Source: Desmodus rotundus
Lineage: Eukaryota > Chordata > Mammalia > Chiroptera > Phyllostomidae
DNA: 64,000 nucleotides
Assembly: GCF_022682495.2 (NCBI RefSeq)
Contig: NC_071391.1
Location: 43,119,998 to 43,183,997 of the forward strand
Reading direction: 5' to 3'
Shown here: positions 43,043-54,785 of the stretch, one piece after another
Numbering within the stretch: the stretch's first letter is position 1
How the letters are laid out: the number at the start of each line of letters is the position of its first letter
Translations under genes and position numbers: made by a program
Notes under the pieces: generated by a model
Seen by the model: the letters and a program-made list of their open reading frames with translations, nothing else
Databases searched by the model: none
Told to the model about the DNA's origin: nothing

Positions 43043-43988
43043 ATGTTTGGTGCTAACCTCACCACCTTCCACCCCACTGTGTTCGTCCTAACTGGCATCC
43101 CAGGACTAGAGCACTACCATACCTGGCTTTCCATCCCCTTCTGCCTCATGTGCATCACTGCAGTCTTGGCAAATGGGGCCCTCATCCTTGTTGTCTTCAA
43201 TGAACGCACCCTCCATGAACCCATGTATGTCTTCCTATCCATGCTTGCTGGCACTGACATCTTGCTGTCCACCGCCACTGTGCCCAAGGCCCTGACTACC
43301 TTCTGGTTTCCTGCTGGGGAGATTGCCTTTGATGCCTGCATTACTCAGATGTTTTTCATCCATGTTGCCTTTGTGGCTGAGTCAGGAATCCTGCTGGCCA
43401 TGGCATTTGACCACTCTGGCCATTTGTACTCCCTTGAGATACACCTCTATCTTAACTCCCATGGCAATTGGAAAAATGACCCTGGCAATCTGGGGATGGA
43501 GCATTGGGACCATTTTCCCTGTCATATTCCTGCTGAAGAGGCTGCCATGCTGTCGGGCCAATATCATCCCACACTCATACTGTGAGCACACTGGGGTGGC
43601 TCGATTGGCCTGTGCTGACATCACTGTCAACATCTGGTATGGCTTCTCAGTGCCCATGGTATCAGTTTTGGTAGATGTTGCACTCATTGGTATTTCCTAC
43701 ACTTTGATCCTCCAAGCTGTGTTTAGTCTTCCTTCCCAGGATGCCTGGCACAAGGCTTTAGATACCTGTGGTTCCCACACTGGAGTCATTCTCCTCTTCT
43801 TCATCCCATCCTTCCTCACTTTCCTGACCCATCGCTTTGGCAAGAATATCCCCCACCATGTCCACATCCTTCTGGCAAGTCTCTATGTGTTAATCCTTCC
43901 CATGCTTAATCCCATCATCTATGGAGCAAAGACCAAGCAAATCAGGGACAGTATGGCTCACATGTTATCTATTGTGGGAAAGTATTGA
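43043..43988 (+). pseudogene. OR52B-like olfactory receptor pseudogene
   Basis: Class I OR of the OR52B type. N-glycosylation site NLT near the start, GIPGLEHYHTWLS, PMYVFLSML, MAFD, then a 2-base loss at about 43417, two codons after the Asp of the DRY position, which shifts the frame. The remainder (AICTPLRYTS, CEHTGVARLACADITVNIWYG, KALDTCGSH, NPIIYGAKTKQIRD) continues in another frame to a stop at 43986-43988. His replaces Arg in DRY. Without the indel the length would be normal (about 315 residues), so this is a recent loss. It could correspond to the human OR52B1P locus, which I recall as a cluster pseudogene; not certain. Confidence 0.9.
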
Positions 43989-44059
43989 GAAAGCTCTTAT
44001 TTCCTTCAGTGTTTCCTCCTACCAGCAGGTGAAAAGAGAACTTACCAATCAAGTTCCCA

Positions 44060-44310
44060 GCTTAGCCACTATAGTGTGTTGCAGCAGAAAGCACATGGGG
44101 CTTTGAAATACAATGCATCTGGATTCAAATCCTGACTTCTTTAATTTCTGATTTTTGACCATGGATAGTTTCAAATTATTTTGAAATTTAGTTCTAACCT
44201 ATGAAACAAAACCACTCATGCTTAGGCTCTAAGGTTTACGTAAGGATTAAATTAAATATATAAATTGCTTGGTACATTACTTAGCGTTTAGTGGACTCTC
44301 AGTGTTAGTT
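44060..44310 (+). repeat. MIR SINE
   Basis: GGATTCAAATCCTGACTTC, CTATGAAACAAAACC, AAGGATTAAATTAAATATAT and TTGCTTGGTACATTACTTAG follow MIR order. Very diverged. Confidence 0.6.
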
Positions 44311-46330
44311 ATAATTCCAATTTGAAGTTCGTGCCTGAAGATGTTTTAGATTTGATGTATGAGACTTCCAATATTCTGAGAGGCTCCTATGCCTACTCCT
44401 GCTTTCCTTCCAAGATTGTATGATGGCTATTATCACTTCCAACACCAGTGCCATCCTAACAACAAGTTTGCTGCACAAATCAAATTAGGTAATGAATATG
44501 AAAGAGTGTTTTAAAAAAGATCAAACTGTTCAAAAAGACTATGGTTGATACTGATTACATTTTATATCTAAGCAGCTCTCACCATTATAATATTAAAAAA
44601 TCTCTTTATTCATTCAGGAAATGAGTTGAGTGACACAGACACAGGCATTGCCCTTAGAGAGCTGGTTGTCTGAGGTGGACACATGAGCAAAGAAGAAGTT
44701 ATTGGGACATATTTATAATAAAAATATAATATATTACAGACATATCTGGCTATTAAAAGTAAGGCAAGCTAATACTCTATGATTCTATGTTCTCTTCTCT
44801 GTCTCTAATTTTTCCTAACTACAGACAATTGCATGGCTTTCAAATTCCATTTCTAAATTAGGATGACTTCTAAACTGATATGTTTAGCCTAGACTTTTCC
44901 CTTGAGTTCACATCCTTATATACAACTCTTTCTTGACACCTCCAGTTGTATGGCCAGTAGGCACGTGAAAATAAAACATGTATATCAGAATTGCTTAAGC
45001 TATGCTTCATTTCAGCAAATTAATAAAACAAGTTTGTATCTCTTTTGTTAAATGTTTAGTGTATCAGGATGTCGACAGCACTTATTTATTCTCCATTTAG
45101 TGACTTAGAAATCCTGGATCCTCTCATCTCATGACGTCCTACCAAAATGCACTTTTCAGAGTTACAAGAAAAAAAAAGAGGGAAGGGTGAAGCACTCCAA
45201 CTATTAATTGCTTTGGTCTTGAAGCGATTTATCACTTGTTCACATTTTCACTGGTGAGTATGTTGCCTTAGCATGGCCCCAACTCAACTGCAAGGGAAAG
45301 TGGGAGATGTAGGAGTGTTCATGTATTTCACGGATTTGCAGTGAATGCTAAGTTTTCTGCCACCACCTGTGTGTCAGTCACTTAATATTTCTTATTACCT
45401 TTCCCAGGTATAGAACACATTCACATCCTCTCCACAGGACAGACCCCAAATTTGTCCCCAGATATTTCACCCAGTTCAAAGTGTAGGATTTCAGGTGCTA
45501 TACAAGAACTTCTCCATCATATTTGGTTGGGGCTCTTCTTCATCCGGAGACCTGTGATTTAAAAGGAAATTTATCTGCTCACTTAGCACCCTCTTATTAA
45601 AGATATAATAAAGTAACAGAGACATTTAACAGTAATAACTTCTGCTGGGAAAGATAAAGAATATGAGACATGAGACAGTCATCAATTCATAGCAATTTTG
45701 AAATCCCCAATTGGGTCTCTCTTGCAGGAACTCTGTGTCCATTCCTTTTGTGGCCCATGAGAGTTTCTCTGTGGAAGAATTATTTCTTTTCCATTATCTT
45801 CTTAGGCTATATCTGAAATGGGTCCTGTGGAATGTGTCCTTCTTGGGGACAGCACAGCTTTCTGGTGCTGAAAGGTTGGGTCCCAAAGAGTTATGTTAGC
45901 ACTTGAATAGACAAAGTCTTTCTTAGCTAAGTTCTTGGTTTCTTTGGCAATATATGTTTATTAAAACTTTAGTAAGCTTCTTATCCATTTGGTTTCACTT
46001 ATGTGCCAGTAAACACACCCCAAAATCTTTTAAAGCTATAATTCTGAAGTGTTCTCTATTTTTCCTGTTATCACTTCCATGTGCACCTCTCTGAACCAAA
46101 TGAAGGCTAATTTGGGACTCTCACGCTTTGGTGGGAAGGTACTTTGCCCTCAGTTGTTTGTTTCATCTGAGGTGTTTACTGGTTAGCACATCCATAACAA
46201 GATCTTCATCTGTAGGCCCTTAAAGTAACTGAAACATTTTCTGGAAAGTTCGCTTGAAGCTTTTAAAAACCAGTTTTTACTGTATGGTGTTTCGAAGTAG
46301 TTCATTTTTCCATCTCTCCAAGGTTCTGAG
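44311..46330. other. Intergenic, no feature recognised
   Basis: Non-coding. Nothing supported. Confidence 0.4.
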
Positions 46331-46339
46331 TCTTTTTTA

Positions 46340-46960
46340 AACTCTCTATAGTATGCATAATAATGGCCCCCGAATGTATCTATGTCTTAATCCCTAGGAC
46401 CTGTGAATATGTTAGGATACATGGCAAAGGAAATTAAGAGTGAAGATGAAACTAAGATTGCTAATCAGTAGACATTCTGAATTATGTGGATGGGGCCAGG
46501 GTAATCACAAGGGTCCTTGTAAGTGAATGAGGGAGGCAGAAAAGTGAAGAGTTAGAGTGAAATAAGTTAGAAGGATAAAGAAATACTGGATGGTCACTTA
46601 TATGTGGAGTCTGGAAAAGCCAAACTCATAGAAACAAAGAGTGGAATGGGAATTACCAGGAGCTGAGGGGTGGGGGAAATGGGGAGATGTTATTCAAAGG
46701 GCACAAACTTTCAGTTATGATACAAGTAAGTTCTGGAGATCTAATGTGTAGCATGGCGATTATAGCTCATCCTACTGTATTAGATGCTAGACAGTTGCTA
46801 AAAGAGTAGATCTTAAATGTTCTTATCACATAAAAAATATTATGTGATATAATGGAGGTGTTATCTAATGATATGGTGCTTATCATGTCGTAATATGTAA
46901 GTACATAAAATAAACACGCTGTACACCTTAATCTTGCACAGTGTTATATGTCAACGATTC
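46340..46960 (+). repeat. Ancient interspersed repeats (LTR/DNA-like, then old L1)
   Basis: 46340-46540 (ATAATGGCCCCCGAATGTAT, GGACCTGTGAATATGTTA, CACAAGGGTCCTTGTAAGTG) is a common mammalian medium-reiterated repeat whose family I cannot name with certainty. 46550-46960 (ATATGTGGAGTCTGGAAAAG, GTGGAATGGGAATTACCAGG) is an old plus-strand L1 3' region. Confidence 0.55.
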
Positions 46961-47269
46961 CTATAAAAGGCTGGGAAAGTGAACATTTGAAGGACAGCCT
47001 TCGGTAGAGTCATTCAACCTGCAACATCATTTTTTCTTCAGTTTAAAAGCAAATAATGTTTCTTTGTGTTAACTAACTGAAAATTTGAAGGTATATATAT
47101 TTTTAAAAGCTTTCATTTATTAAAAACATTAATATCATCTCATTAGTTATGAGTTATTAAAGTTATTAACATAAGTTATTAAACTATTAATAACATATTT
47201 GTGAGGGACTTCACAATTTTACATGGATTCCTATTAATTTTCTAATTTCATTTTATTTTATTTCTTATT

Positions 47270-47916
47270 TTTTCATTTAAAAAATTTATTCATTTATTTT
47301 TATTTAGTTACAATTGTCTGCATTTTCTATTTCTTATTACATTTTTTAATTTAAATTGTTTATTGTTGTTTGAGTACAACTGTCTCCCTGTTCACCCCAC
47401 CTTCCCCCCACAACCCCACCAATCCCCGCTCCCACCCTCAAACCCACCTCCTTTGGCTTTACTAATACAGTCAGTCACTGAATTAGTCTGATCCTCAGAA
47501 TTAAAAAAAAAAAATTCTTTCTTGTATTTTTTCCATTACCATTGAGTCCCCTTATACCCTCTCCCCCCAGCAATCCCCATATGGTTGTCCATGTCTATGA
47601 GTCCTTTTTCCTTTTTGCTCAGTCCTTCTACCTCCTCACCTCGCCCTCTCCACTAGCTGTATCCTGCTCTCCATCTATGAGTCTGTCCCCATTTTCCTTG
47701 TTAGTTCAGTTTGTTCATTAGATTCTACATATGAGTGATATCATATGGTATTTGTGTTTCTCTGACTGTCTTATTTCACTTAGCCTAATGTCCTCCAGGT
47801 CCATCCACAAAAGGGTAAAATTGTCTTTTTTATGGCTGAGTGGATCTGATATGTAAATGTCCCATAGTTGTTTTATCCACTCATCTACTGATGGACACTT
47901 GGGCCCCAGAATTTTT
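47270..47916 (-). mobile_element. L1 3' ends, minus strand
   Basis: Two antisense L1 3' segments: 47345-47460 (TTGTTGTTTGAGTACAACTG and a C-rich tract) and 47510-47916, which runs into degraded antisense ORF2 (TCATATGGTATTTGTGTTTC, CACTTAGCCTAATGTCCTCC). A VES SINE is inserted at the right end. Confidence 0.6.
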
Positions 47917-48122
47917 TAAAAAAATATTTTATTTATTCATTTTTAGAGAGAGGGAAAGGGAGGGAGAAAGAGAGGGAAACATCAGTGTGTGGTTGCCTCT
48001 CACATGCCCCCTGCCAGGGACCTGGCCCACAAGCCAGGCATGTGCCCTGACTGGGAATCGAAATGTGACCCTTTGGTTCACAGGCTGGCACTCAATCCAA
48101 TGAGCTACACTAGCCAGGGCTG
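47917..48122 (-). mobile_element. VES-type bat SINE, minus strand
   Basis: The reverse complement starts GCCCTGGCTAGTGTAGCTCA and includes a box-B-like sequence; the purine-rich AGAGAGGGAAAGGGAGGGAG body precedes an A/T tail at the left. Flanked by a 14-bp duplication GCCCCAGAATTTTT (47903-47916 and 48124-48137). Different subfamily from the copy at 4851. Confidence 0.88.
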
Positions 48123-48137
48123 AGCCCCAGAATTTTT

Positions 48138-48407
48138 GAATGTTAAACAACATGTTTAACTAAGAGGATTTTATGAGGATTAAGTGAGATTGTGTTTGGG
48201 GCAATTTTTAAACTGCCAAGTACCTCTATAGGACATTATTTCAGTGACTGCCCATCCGATTGTATACTTTCTGTTAATTTATTTTCATGTTCATTGATTC
48301 TTTCCTCTGTCATCTCAGACCTGCTGTTGAGTCTCTGTGATGAGTTTCTTTTGTTATGATATCTTTCAATGCAAGAAATTCCATTTGATTCTTTTGCATA
48401 GTTTGTT
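48138..48407. other. Short intergenic gap, probably L1 remains
   Basis: TTTGATTCTTTTGCATAG and neighbouring text look like diverged antisense L1, but not enough to delimit. Confidence 0.3.
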
Positions 48408-49640
48408 TTAAATTTTTTTTATTGAAGTATAGTTGGCATACAATATTATATTAGTTTCACATGAACAACATAGTGATTTGACATTTATATCCCTTACAAT
48501 GCGACCCTCACACTAAGTTTAGTAACCATGTGTGACTGTGCAAAGTTATCACAATATTATTGAATATATTCCCCTTCATCTTTTTCACTCATGCTTTCTG
48601 GGACCCATCAGTTTGTTCTCTGTTTCTATGAGTCTGCTTCTGCTTTGTTCTGTTTGTTCATTTTTTAAAGATCCCACATATAAAGAAAATCATACCTTAT
48701 TTGTCTTTCTCTGTCAGACATATTTGACCTAGCATGGACCCTCTGAGTCCATCCATGTTGTCACAAATGGCAAGATTTCATTCTTTTTTAAAAATTGCCA
48801 ATATTTCATTGTGTATATATACAAAATCTTCTTTATACATTCATTGATTGATGGACAGCTAGGTTGCTTCCATATCTTTGCTTTTATAAATAATGCTGCA
48901 ATAAACATAAGGATGCATATCATATACCTCTTTGAATTAGTTCAAAGCACCCAGAAGTGAATAAACACTCAGAAGTCAAAATGCTGGATTGTAGGATAGT
49001 TTTGTTTTTAATTTTTGAGGAATCTCTATACTGTTTTCCATAGTGGCTGCACCAATTTATAATCCTACCACAGTGTGTGACTTGTTATTTGTTGATATTT
49101 TTGTTGATAGCCACTTTTTATTATAGCCCGGTGTGAGGTGGTATATCATTATGGTTTTGATTTACATTTCTCTGATGATTAGTGATGTTGAGCATCTTTT
49201 CATATATCTGTTGGCCATCTGTATGTCTTTTTTGGAAAATGGCTATACATGTTCTCTGTACAATTTTGATCAGTTTTTTTGTTATTAAGTTATGAGTCCC
49301 TTATGTATTTTGGATATTAACCCATTATTGGATATATCATGTGAATATCTCCTCCCATTCAGTAGGCTGTCCTTCCATTTTGTTGATGGTTTCCTTCACT
49401 GTAAGGAAGCATTTCAGTTTGAGGTAGTCTTATTTGTTTATTTTTGCTTTGGTTTCCCTTGCTCAAGGACACATATCCAAAAAGCTATTACTAAGACAGA
49501 TGTCAACGATTTACTGCCTATGTTTTCTTCCATGATTTTTATGAATTCATGTCTTACATTTAAGTCTTTAATCCATTTTGAGTTTTCTTTAGTATATGGT
49601 GTAAGAGAGTTGTACAGTTTCTTTCTTTGTTTCTTTTTTT
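48408..49640 (-). repeat. Old L1 3' UTR and ORF2 C-terminal region, minus strand
   Basis: Begins with TTTTTTTTATTGAAGTATAG (antisense 3' UTR) and continues through degraded antisense ORF2. Minus-strand text includes INECIKKILYIYTMKYW (48729-48923) and an earlier ORF2 part near 49440-49640. About 1.2 kb, 5' truncated, dead. Confidence 0.75.
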
Positions 49641-50054
49641 TTTTTTGCATGTATCTGCACTGTTTTATTTTTAATAGTTTTCTATTTGTTTATTGAGATT
49701 CTCTGTGTTTTCCTTTAATTCTTCACATGATTCCCTTTAATTATTTGAACACATTTACAATAGCAGGTCTGAAGTCTGTTTTTGATAAACCCAACATCTG
49801 GCCCAAGGAGAGACAATTTTGATGACTGCTTCCCCCTATTCCCCATAGGGTGGGATTTCCTTTGCATGTCTCAGAATTAAATTTGTTTGTAAACTAAGAA
49901 TTTCAAAGAACTTTTCCCCTTAAGAGTGTTGTTGCTGTTTTGTTTTGTTTTTCACTTTCCGTGGAGTTTGTAGAAACTGTGTGTTCCACAGTGCTCACCT
50001 AATGTGCTGCTCAGATATATTTTCATTTTTATTGTTTTTTATTCTTTAAAATAC
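49641..50054. other. Intergenic, no feature recognised
   Basis: Possibly more antisense L1; no boundary. Confidence 0.3.
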
Positions 50055-50320
50055 TAACTAGGGGAGATGTCCATTGATTTTAGAGAAAGAGGAAGGGAGG
50101 GATGGAAGGGGTGGTGGGGGAGAGAGAGAGAGCAAGAGAGGGAGAGAGAGAGAGGGAGAGAGAGAGAGAAACATTGATGTGAAAGAGAAACTTTCTTTCA
50201 CATAATGGCCCAGCAAATGAACCTGCAACCTAAGTACACGCCCTGATAGGGAATAGCACCCACAAGCCCTTGGTGTGCAGGACAATGCTGCAAGCAACTG
50301 AGCCACTGGCCAAAACTTAA
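50055..50320 (-). mobile_element. VES-type bat SINE with expanded GA tract, minus strand
   Basis: The right end GAGCCACTGGCC and TACACGCCCTGATAGGGAAT are the antisense tRNA-like head. The body holds an expanded GAGAGA tract (50117-50170). Target duplication not obvious. Confidence 0.75.
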
Positions 50321-51955
50321 GCTTGAATTTTTATGGGTTACCTTGTGTCCGCTTAGCTTAGTGAACTATCAATGATTTGTCAGATTTTGCTTCCAAATAA
50401 CCTGAGCCAGTTAATGCTTCTGTCCTCTACTAAAGGGCCTGTGTATGGCTTGGGCAGCCCCTTTGAAGTTCAGGCAGTTTTCAAGTCTGCCCCAACTTTT
50501 ATTTTTTCTTTAGACTCCTTGAGTCTCTTCTGCATATGTGCTCAGTTTCCTGGCAGTGGATGTGTGGAGAGTTTTGGCTCTGTTCTCTCCAAATGTATGT
50601 ACAACCTTCCAGTCAGTCAGCCATCTGTGGAGAGCTTATTAAACCCTCTATGCTTATCGCTTTGTAATATCTACCTGAAAACCTCTGGTCAGTTTACAGT
50701 CATCTATGTGCCCTGACCAGGACAATATCCTCTGGTTAGGATGGCTGCAGGACTTTCCTCTTGGCACTGGGTGTGGCTTTTCCACTCTTCCCTCCAAATC
50801 AAGTCAGTACTCCCTTGCAGGACTCCCTTCTGGCAGTGAAGCTACTGATTTTACACCCAGTATTTCCCTGGTAAAACATTACACTAACCAAAGTGGGGCT
50901 GGAGGATGTTGGAGGGGAGCAGCCCAGGCAAGAACAAAAGAGTTCTATGCCTCCTACCTGAACTATAGGAGCTGTTCATGAATAAATGCCTCTCAATTTG
51001 TAGCTTTTCACTGGTTGGTTTCTAGAGCCATGAAATGAATATTTCTGATACATTTGTCCAATTTTACAGCTGTTTCCTGTAAAGAGGACTTCATGACCTC
51101 TTTACACTGCCATATCACACTGTATTGGTAAACATTTTTTTGAGGTAACATGAATACATTTTCTATACATTATGTTTGGTGAAGCATGCTCCACACTTGG
51201 GCTCTCATGTTTACAGCCCGTTAGCTTGGACTTACGTGCTTAACTACTCTTCCCAGAGTATTCCCATAGAGTCAGAGGAGTTCTGCCTTCAGCCACATGG
51301 TGACCTACAAGCGATCTAATCCTTGTAGATTTTCCAAATAAAATATAGGGCACCACGTTAAGTTTGAATTCCAGATAAACAATGAATAGTTTTTTAGTAT
51401 GTGTAGGTACCAAATATTGCATGGCGCATAATTTTACTAAAATATTATTTGCTGTTTATGTGAAATTAAAATAACTGACATCTTGGGTTTTTATTTGCTG
51501 AATTGGCAACTCTCCCTTGTCAGCTTTGCCTTTGAGCCCAGGTCACACACTTTACTTATGGTGAGATTTCTCCTTAAGTGATCTTCTATGATCTTTGAGG
51601 CAGATAAATGTAGACTCTGTTGGGATCATCTTCATCCACTCATCAGGGAAGGTCATATTACATCAAACTCCAAAATGAAGAGATTATGGGGCGAGTGATC
51701 TCATTACCTTTCTTCCAGAAGGCTTCTTGGCTCCAATACAAATTAGCTACATATATAATGAGAGAGGTCAGCCTTTATCAAGCCACAAAATAATTTATGT
51801 TACATTCTTGTCATACACAATTAGTTTCTTACTATGCTAATTCTTCTAGAAGAAAGACAATCTGCTGCCTTCACTGTTCAACAAGTCTCTTGCAACATTA
51901 AAAAAACTTGAAACTCATATAATCTTGAATGTCAACTGTCATTGAGAAAATTAAC
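50321..51955. other. Intergenic, no feature recognised
   Basis: Last part of the ~11.8 kb not present in unit A. No gene. Confidence 0.4.
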
Positions 51956-51959
51956 TTAA

Positions 51960-52940
51960 TTTACATACTATATATTTAACCTTTTAAAGCACACGATTCA
52001 ATGGTTTTTAGTATATCCATAGAATCATGCAATTCTTACCATTGTCTCATTCCAGAACATTTTCATTCCCACTAAATGGATGTTACCTATTAGCAGGCAT
52101 CATCACTCCCTCATGCCCAACATCTCTAGTCCCTGACAAACACTACCAGTCTACTTTCTTTTTCTACAGACTTGTCTATTATGCATATTTGATATAGGTG
52201 GAATTATACATGACCATCTTTGTCTGGCTTCAAAAAATTAGCATAATGTTTATTTTCATTTTTTAATTTTTTTTAATGTTGTTCAAGTACAGTTGTCTCC
52301 ATTTTCACTCCCCGCCCAACCGCACCTCCCCCACTTGACCCTTCCCTCCTTTGGCTTTGTCCATGTATCCTTTCAAGATGTTCCTTGACAACCCTTACCT
52401 CTTTTTCCCCCATAATCCCCCTACACCCTCCCATGTTGTTATGTCAGTTTGTTTTGATTTCAATGTCTCTGGTTATATCTTGCTTACTCGTTTGTTTTGC
52501 TGATTAGGTTGCACTTATAGGTGAGATCATATGGTATTTGTCCCTCACTGTCTGGCTTATTTCACATAGCATAGTGCTCTCCAGTTCCATCCATGCTGTC
52601 TCAAAGGGTAGGAGCTCCTTCTTTCTTTTTGATACATAGTATTTCATTGTGTAAATGTACCACAGTGTTTTGATCCACTCATTTACTGAAGGGCACTTAG
52701 GTTGCTTCCAACACTTGGCTATTGTTAACATAGTGTTTTTGAGGTTCTTCCATGTTATAGCATGTGTTAGTACTTCATTCTTTTTTATCACTGAATAATA
52801 TTCCAGTATATGGATCTATCTCATGTTGTTCATACATTCATCAGCTGATGGATGTCTGAGTCATTTCCATGCTTGAAACTTGTAAATGCATTGATATATT
52901 GCTCCCATAAAAACAATGTCTATAATTCTACTTAGGCAGG
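51960..52940 (-). repeat. Old L1 split by a younger L1 3' end (copy B)
   Basis: Same arrangement as 1345-2300: old antisense L1 at 51960-52250 and 52736-52940, with a truncated L1 3' end (antisense ORF2 C-terminus, then 3' UTR) at about 52260-52735. Confidence 0.65.
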
Positions 52941-53128
52941 AATTACCTGTCCTCTTTGTTTTCATTTACATTGTTTTTATTTTTAGAGAGTGTGAATTTT
53001 TGTTTGTGTGTTAGCTATTAAATTGTATTTCTTAATGAAAGAGGGAAATCAAATCCCATCTGGGGTGTATTTGGTTTCAAAACCTGTGCTCTTTTGCAGC
53101 AGCACATATTCCATTCCTTGAGTTTGTG

Positions 53129-54020
53129 TCACTTCTGGAACACATTCTCATCTAATCTAAGCACCCTCTGGAAGCCCACTCTGAGCTCCTGAGCCCTGAG
53201 TGCATATACCATGGGGTTAAGGGCCGGGGGGATGACAATGTTAAGCATATTGAGAAGAACAGGAAAGATAGGAAGTGCTTTTGCTGCCAGATGGGCTGTA
53301 GACACTACAACAATGGTTGTGTAGAAGAAGAAGATGAGGATGAGATGGGAACTGCAGGTGCTCAGAGCCTTGACTATTGCCTCAGCAGAGTTCAGCCTCA
53401 TCACAGAGCAAAAGATCAGAACATAGGAAATAAGGACTCGAGCCATGTCACTTCCACCAATGACCCAGGCTAAAGCCAACTGATAAAACCTACTAATGGT
53501 GGTGTCATCACAGGCCAAACCAGTGACCCCAGGGTTAGAGCACATGCAGTGCTCCATTTCATTGTGGGAGCAATAGTGTCTCTGGGCAGCCAGTACAGGC
53601 ACTGGGATGGTCAACAGGACATTCCTAAGCACCGTGAATATCACGGCTTTGACTACAAAAGCTTGCGTAACTATGAAGGAGTATTGAAGTGGGAGGCAGA
53701 TGGCTACATATCTATCCACAGCCATACAAAGGAAGATACCAAACTCCATGCTAATAAAACAGTGAACAGCATAGATTTGAGCAAAGCACTCAGGAAGGCT
53801 GATGGCCTTGGCATCCAACCAGAAGATGGCCAGAATCCTGGGCATGATGGTAGTAGCCAAGCCAATGTCCACTATAGCCAGGATACTAAGGAATTGGTAC
53901 ATGGGCTGGTGCAGGTTAAGCTCATGGTGAATGGTGATGAGAACGAGGAGATTGGCACCAAGAGCTAAGATGTAGAGGAGAGCCAGGGGCAGGGAGAGCC
54001 AGCATTGCCACTCTTGAATG
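53129..54020 (-). pseudogene. Olfactory receptor, OR56B-like, copy B1, 5'-truncated
   Basis: Partner of A1. Receptor sequence is continuous from the residue equivalent to A1 Ile26 to the normal C-terminus, with [22 protein letters not shown] and an undamaged PALNPMVY. The first 25 codons, including the start and the glycosylation site, are gone: at 54017-54020 the sequence switches to antisense L1 (equivalent to 8796 onward), and a stop lies just upstream in frame. The first in-frame Met (53902) would begin after TM1. Promoter, 5' exon and acceptor are also deleted. Ser to Phe in MEFGIF is a further change. Not functional. Confidence 0.9.
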
Positions 54021-54380
54021 GCAAAGTTTCATTGTTTTTAATGGTTGAATATTATTCCATCATATATATAATATCTCACATTTTCTATATCCATTCATCT
54101 TGTGGTAGACAGTTAGGTTGTTTTCATTTCTTGGCCATTATAAATAATCCTGCAATGAACATGGGGGTACATATATCTTTTCAAATTAGTGTTTTGGTTC
54201 CTTTGGATAAATACTTGGAAGTGGAATCACTTGGTCACATGGTAGTTCTATTTTTAGTTTTTGTGAGGGACCTCCATGCTGTTTTTCACAGTGGCTACAC
54301 CAATTTCCATTTACAGCAACATTGCACAGGAGTTCCCTTTCTCTACATACTTGCCAACATGAGTTATTTCTCAAATTAGA
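54018..54380 (-). repeat. Old L1 remnant, truncated by the unit B deletion
   Basis: Corresponds to 8796-9165. The Tigger-like element and the L1 3' UTR present in unit A are missing here. Confidence 0.75.
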
Positions 54381-54639
54381 ATAATTTGAGAAAAAATTAC
54401 TTACGAAGAACCTATTTATAAGGATACGGTCAGTAAGAGATCTAAAGTGATAGTGCAGTTGCCTAGGGTGAATAATGGTATTTGTCATCACCTCTAGACC
54501 TGAGAGGAGAGTGACTTTGACATCCTGAAGTAGAGAGCTGGCATAGAGAAGGTTACCTTGAGAAGAGCTTTTAGAACTTATTCTACCTCTTTGGGTGTGA
54601 GTTGTGCTTGTTAACTTCAGTGCCACTCTTTGTCTAACT

Positions 54640-54785
54640 ATTTTTTATATAAATTACTTTATTCTTGTTCAATTACAGTGGTCTGCATTTTCTCCCCAAC
54701 ACTCCCCTCTACCCCAGCCAACCCCACGTCCCTCCCTTGCTTCCACCCTCCCCATTGGTTTTGTCCATGTGTCCTTTAAAAATAG
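54640..54785 (-). mobile_element. L1 3' tail, copy B
   Basis: Counterpart of 9420-9565, with the same C-rich antisense tract. Confidence 0.6.

Noticed and set aside
48729..48923. Small minus-strand gene with a conserved-looking peptide
   Set aside because: It is the degraded C-terminal end of L1 ORF2.
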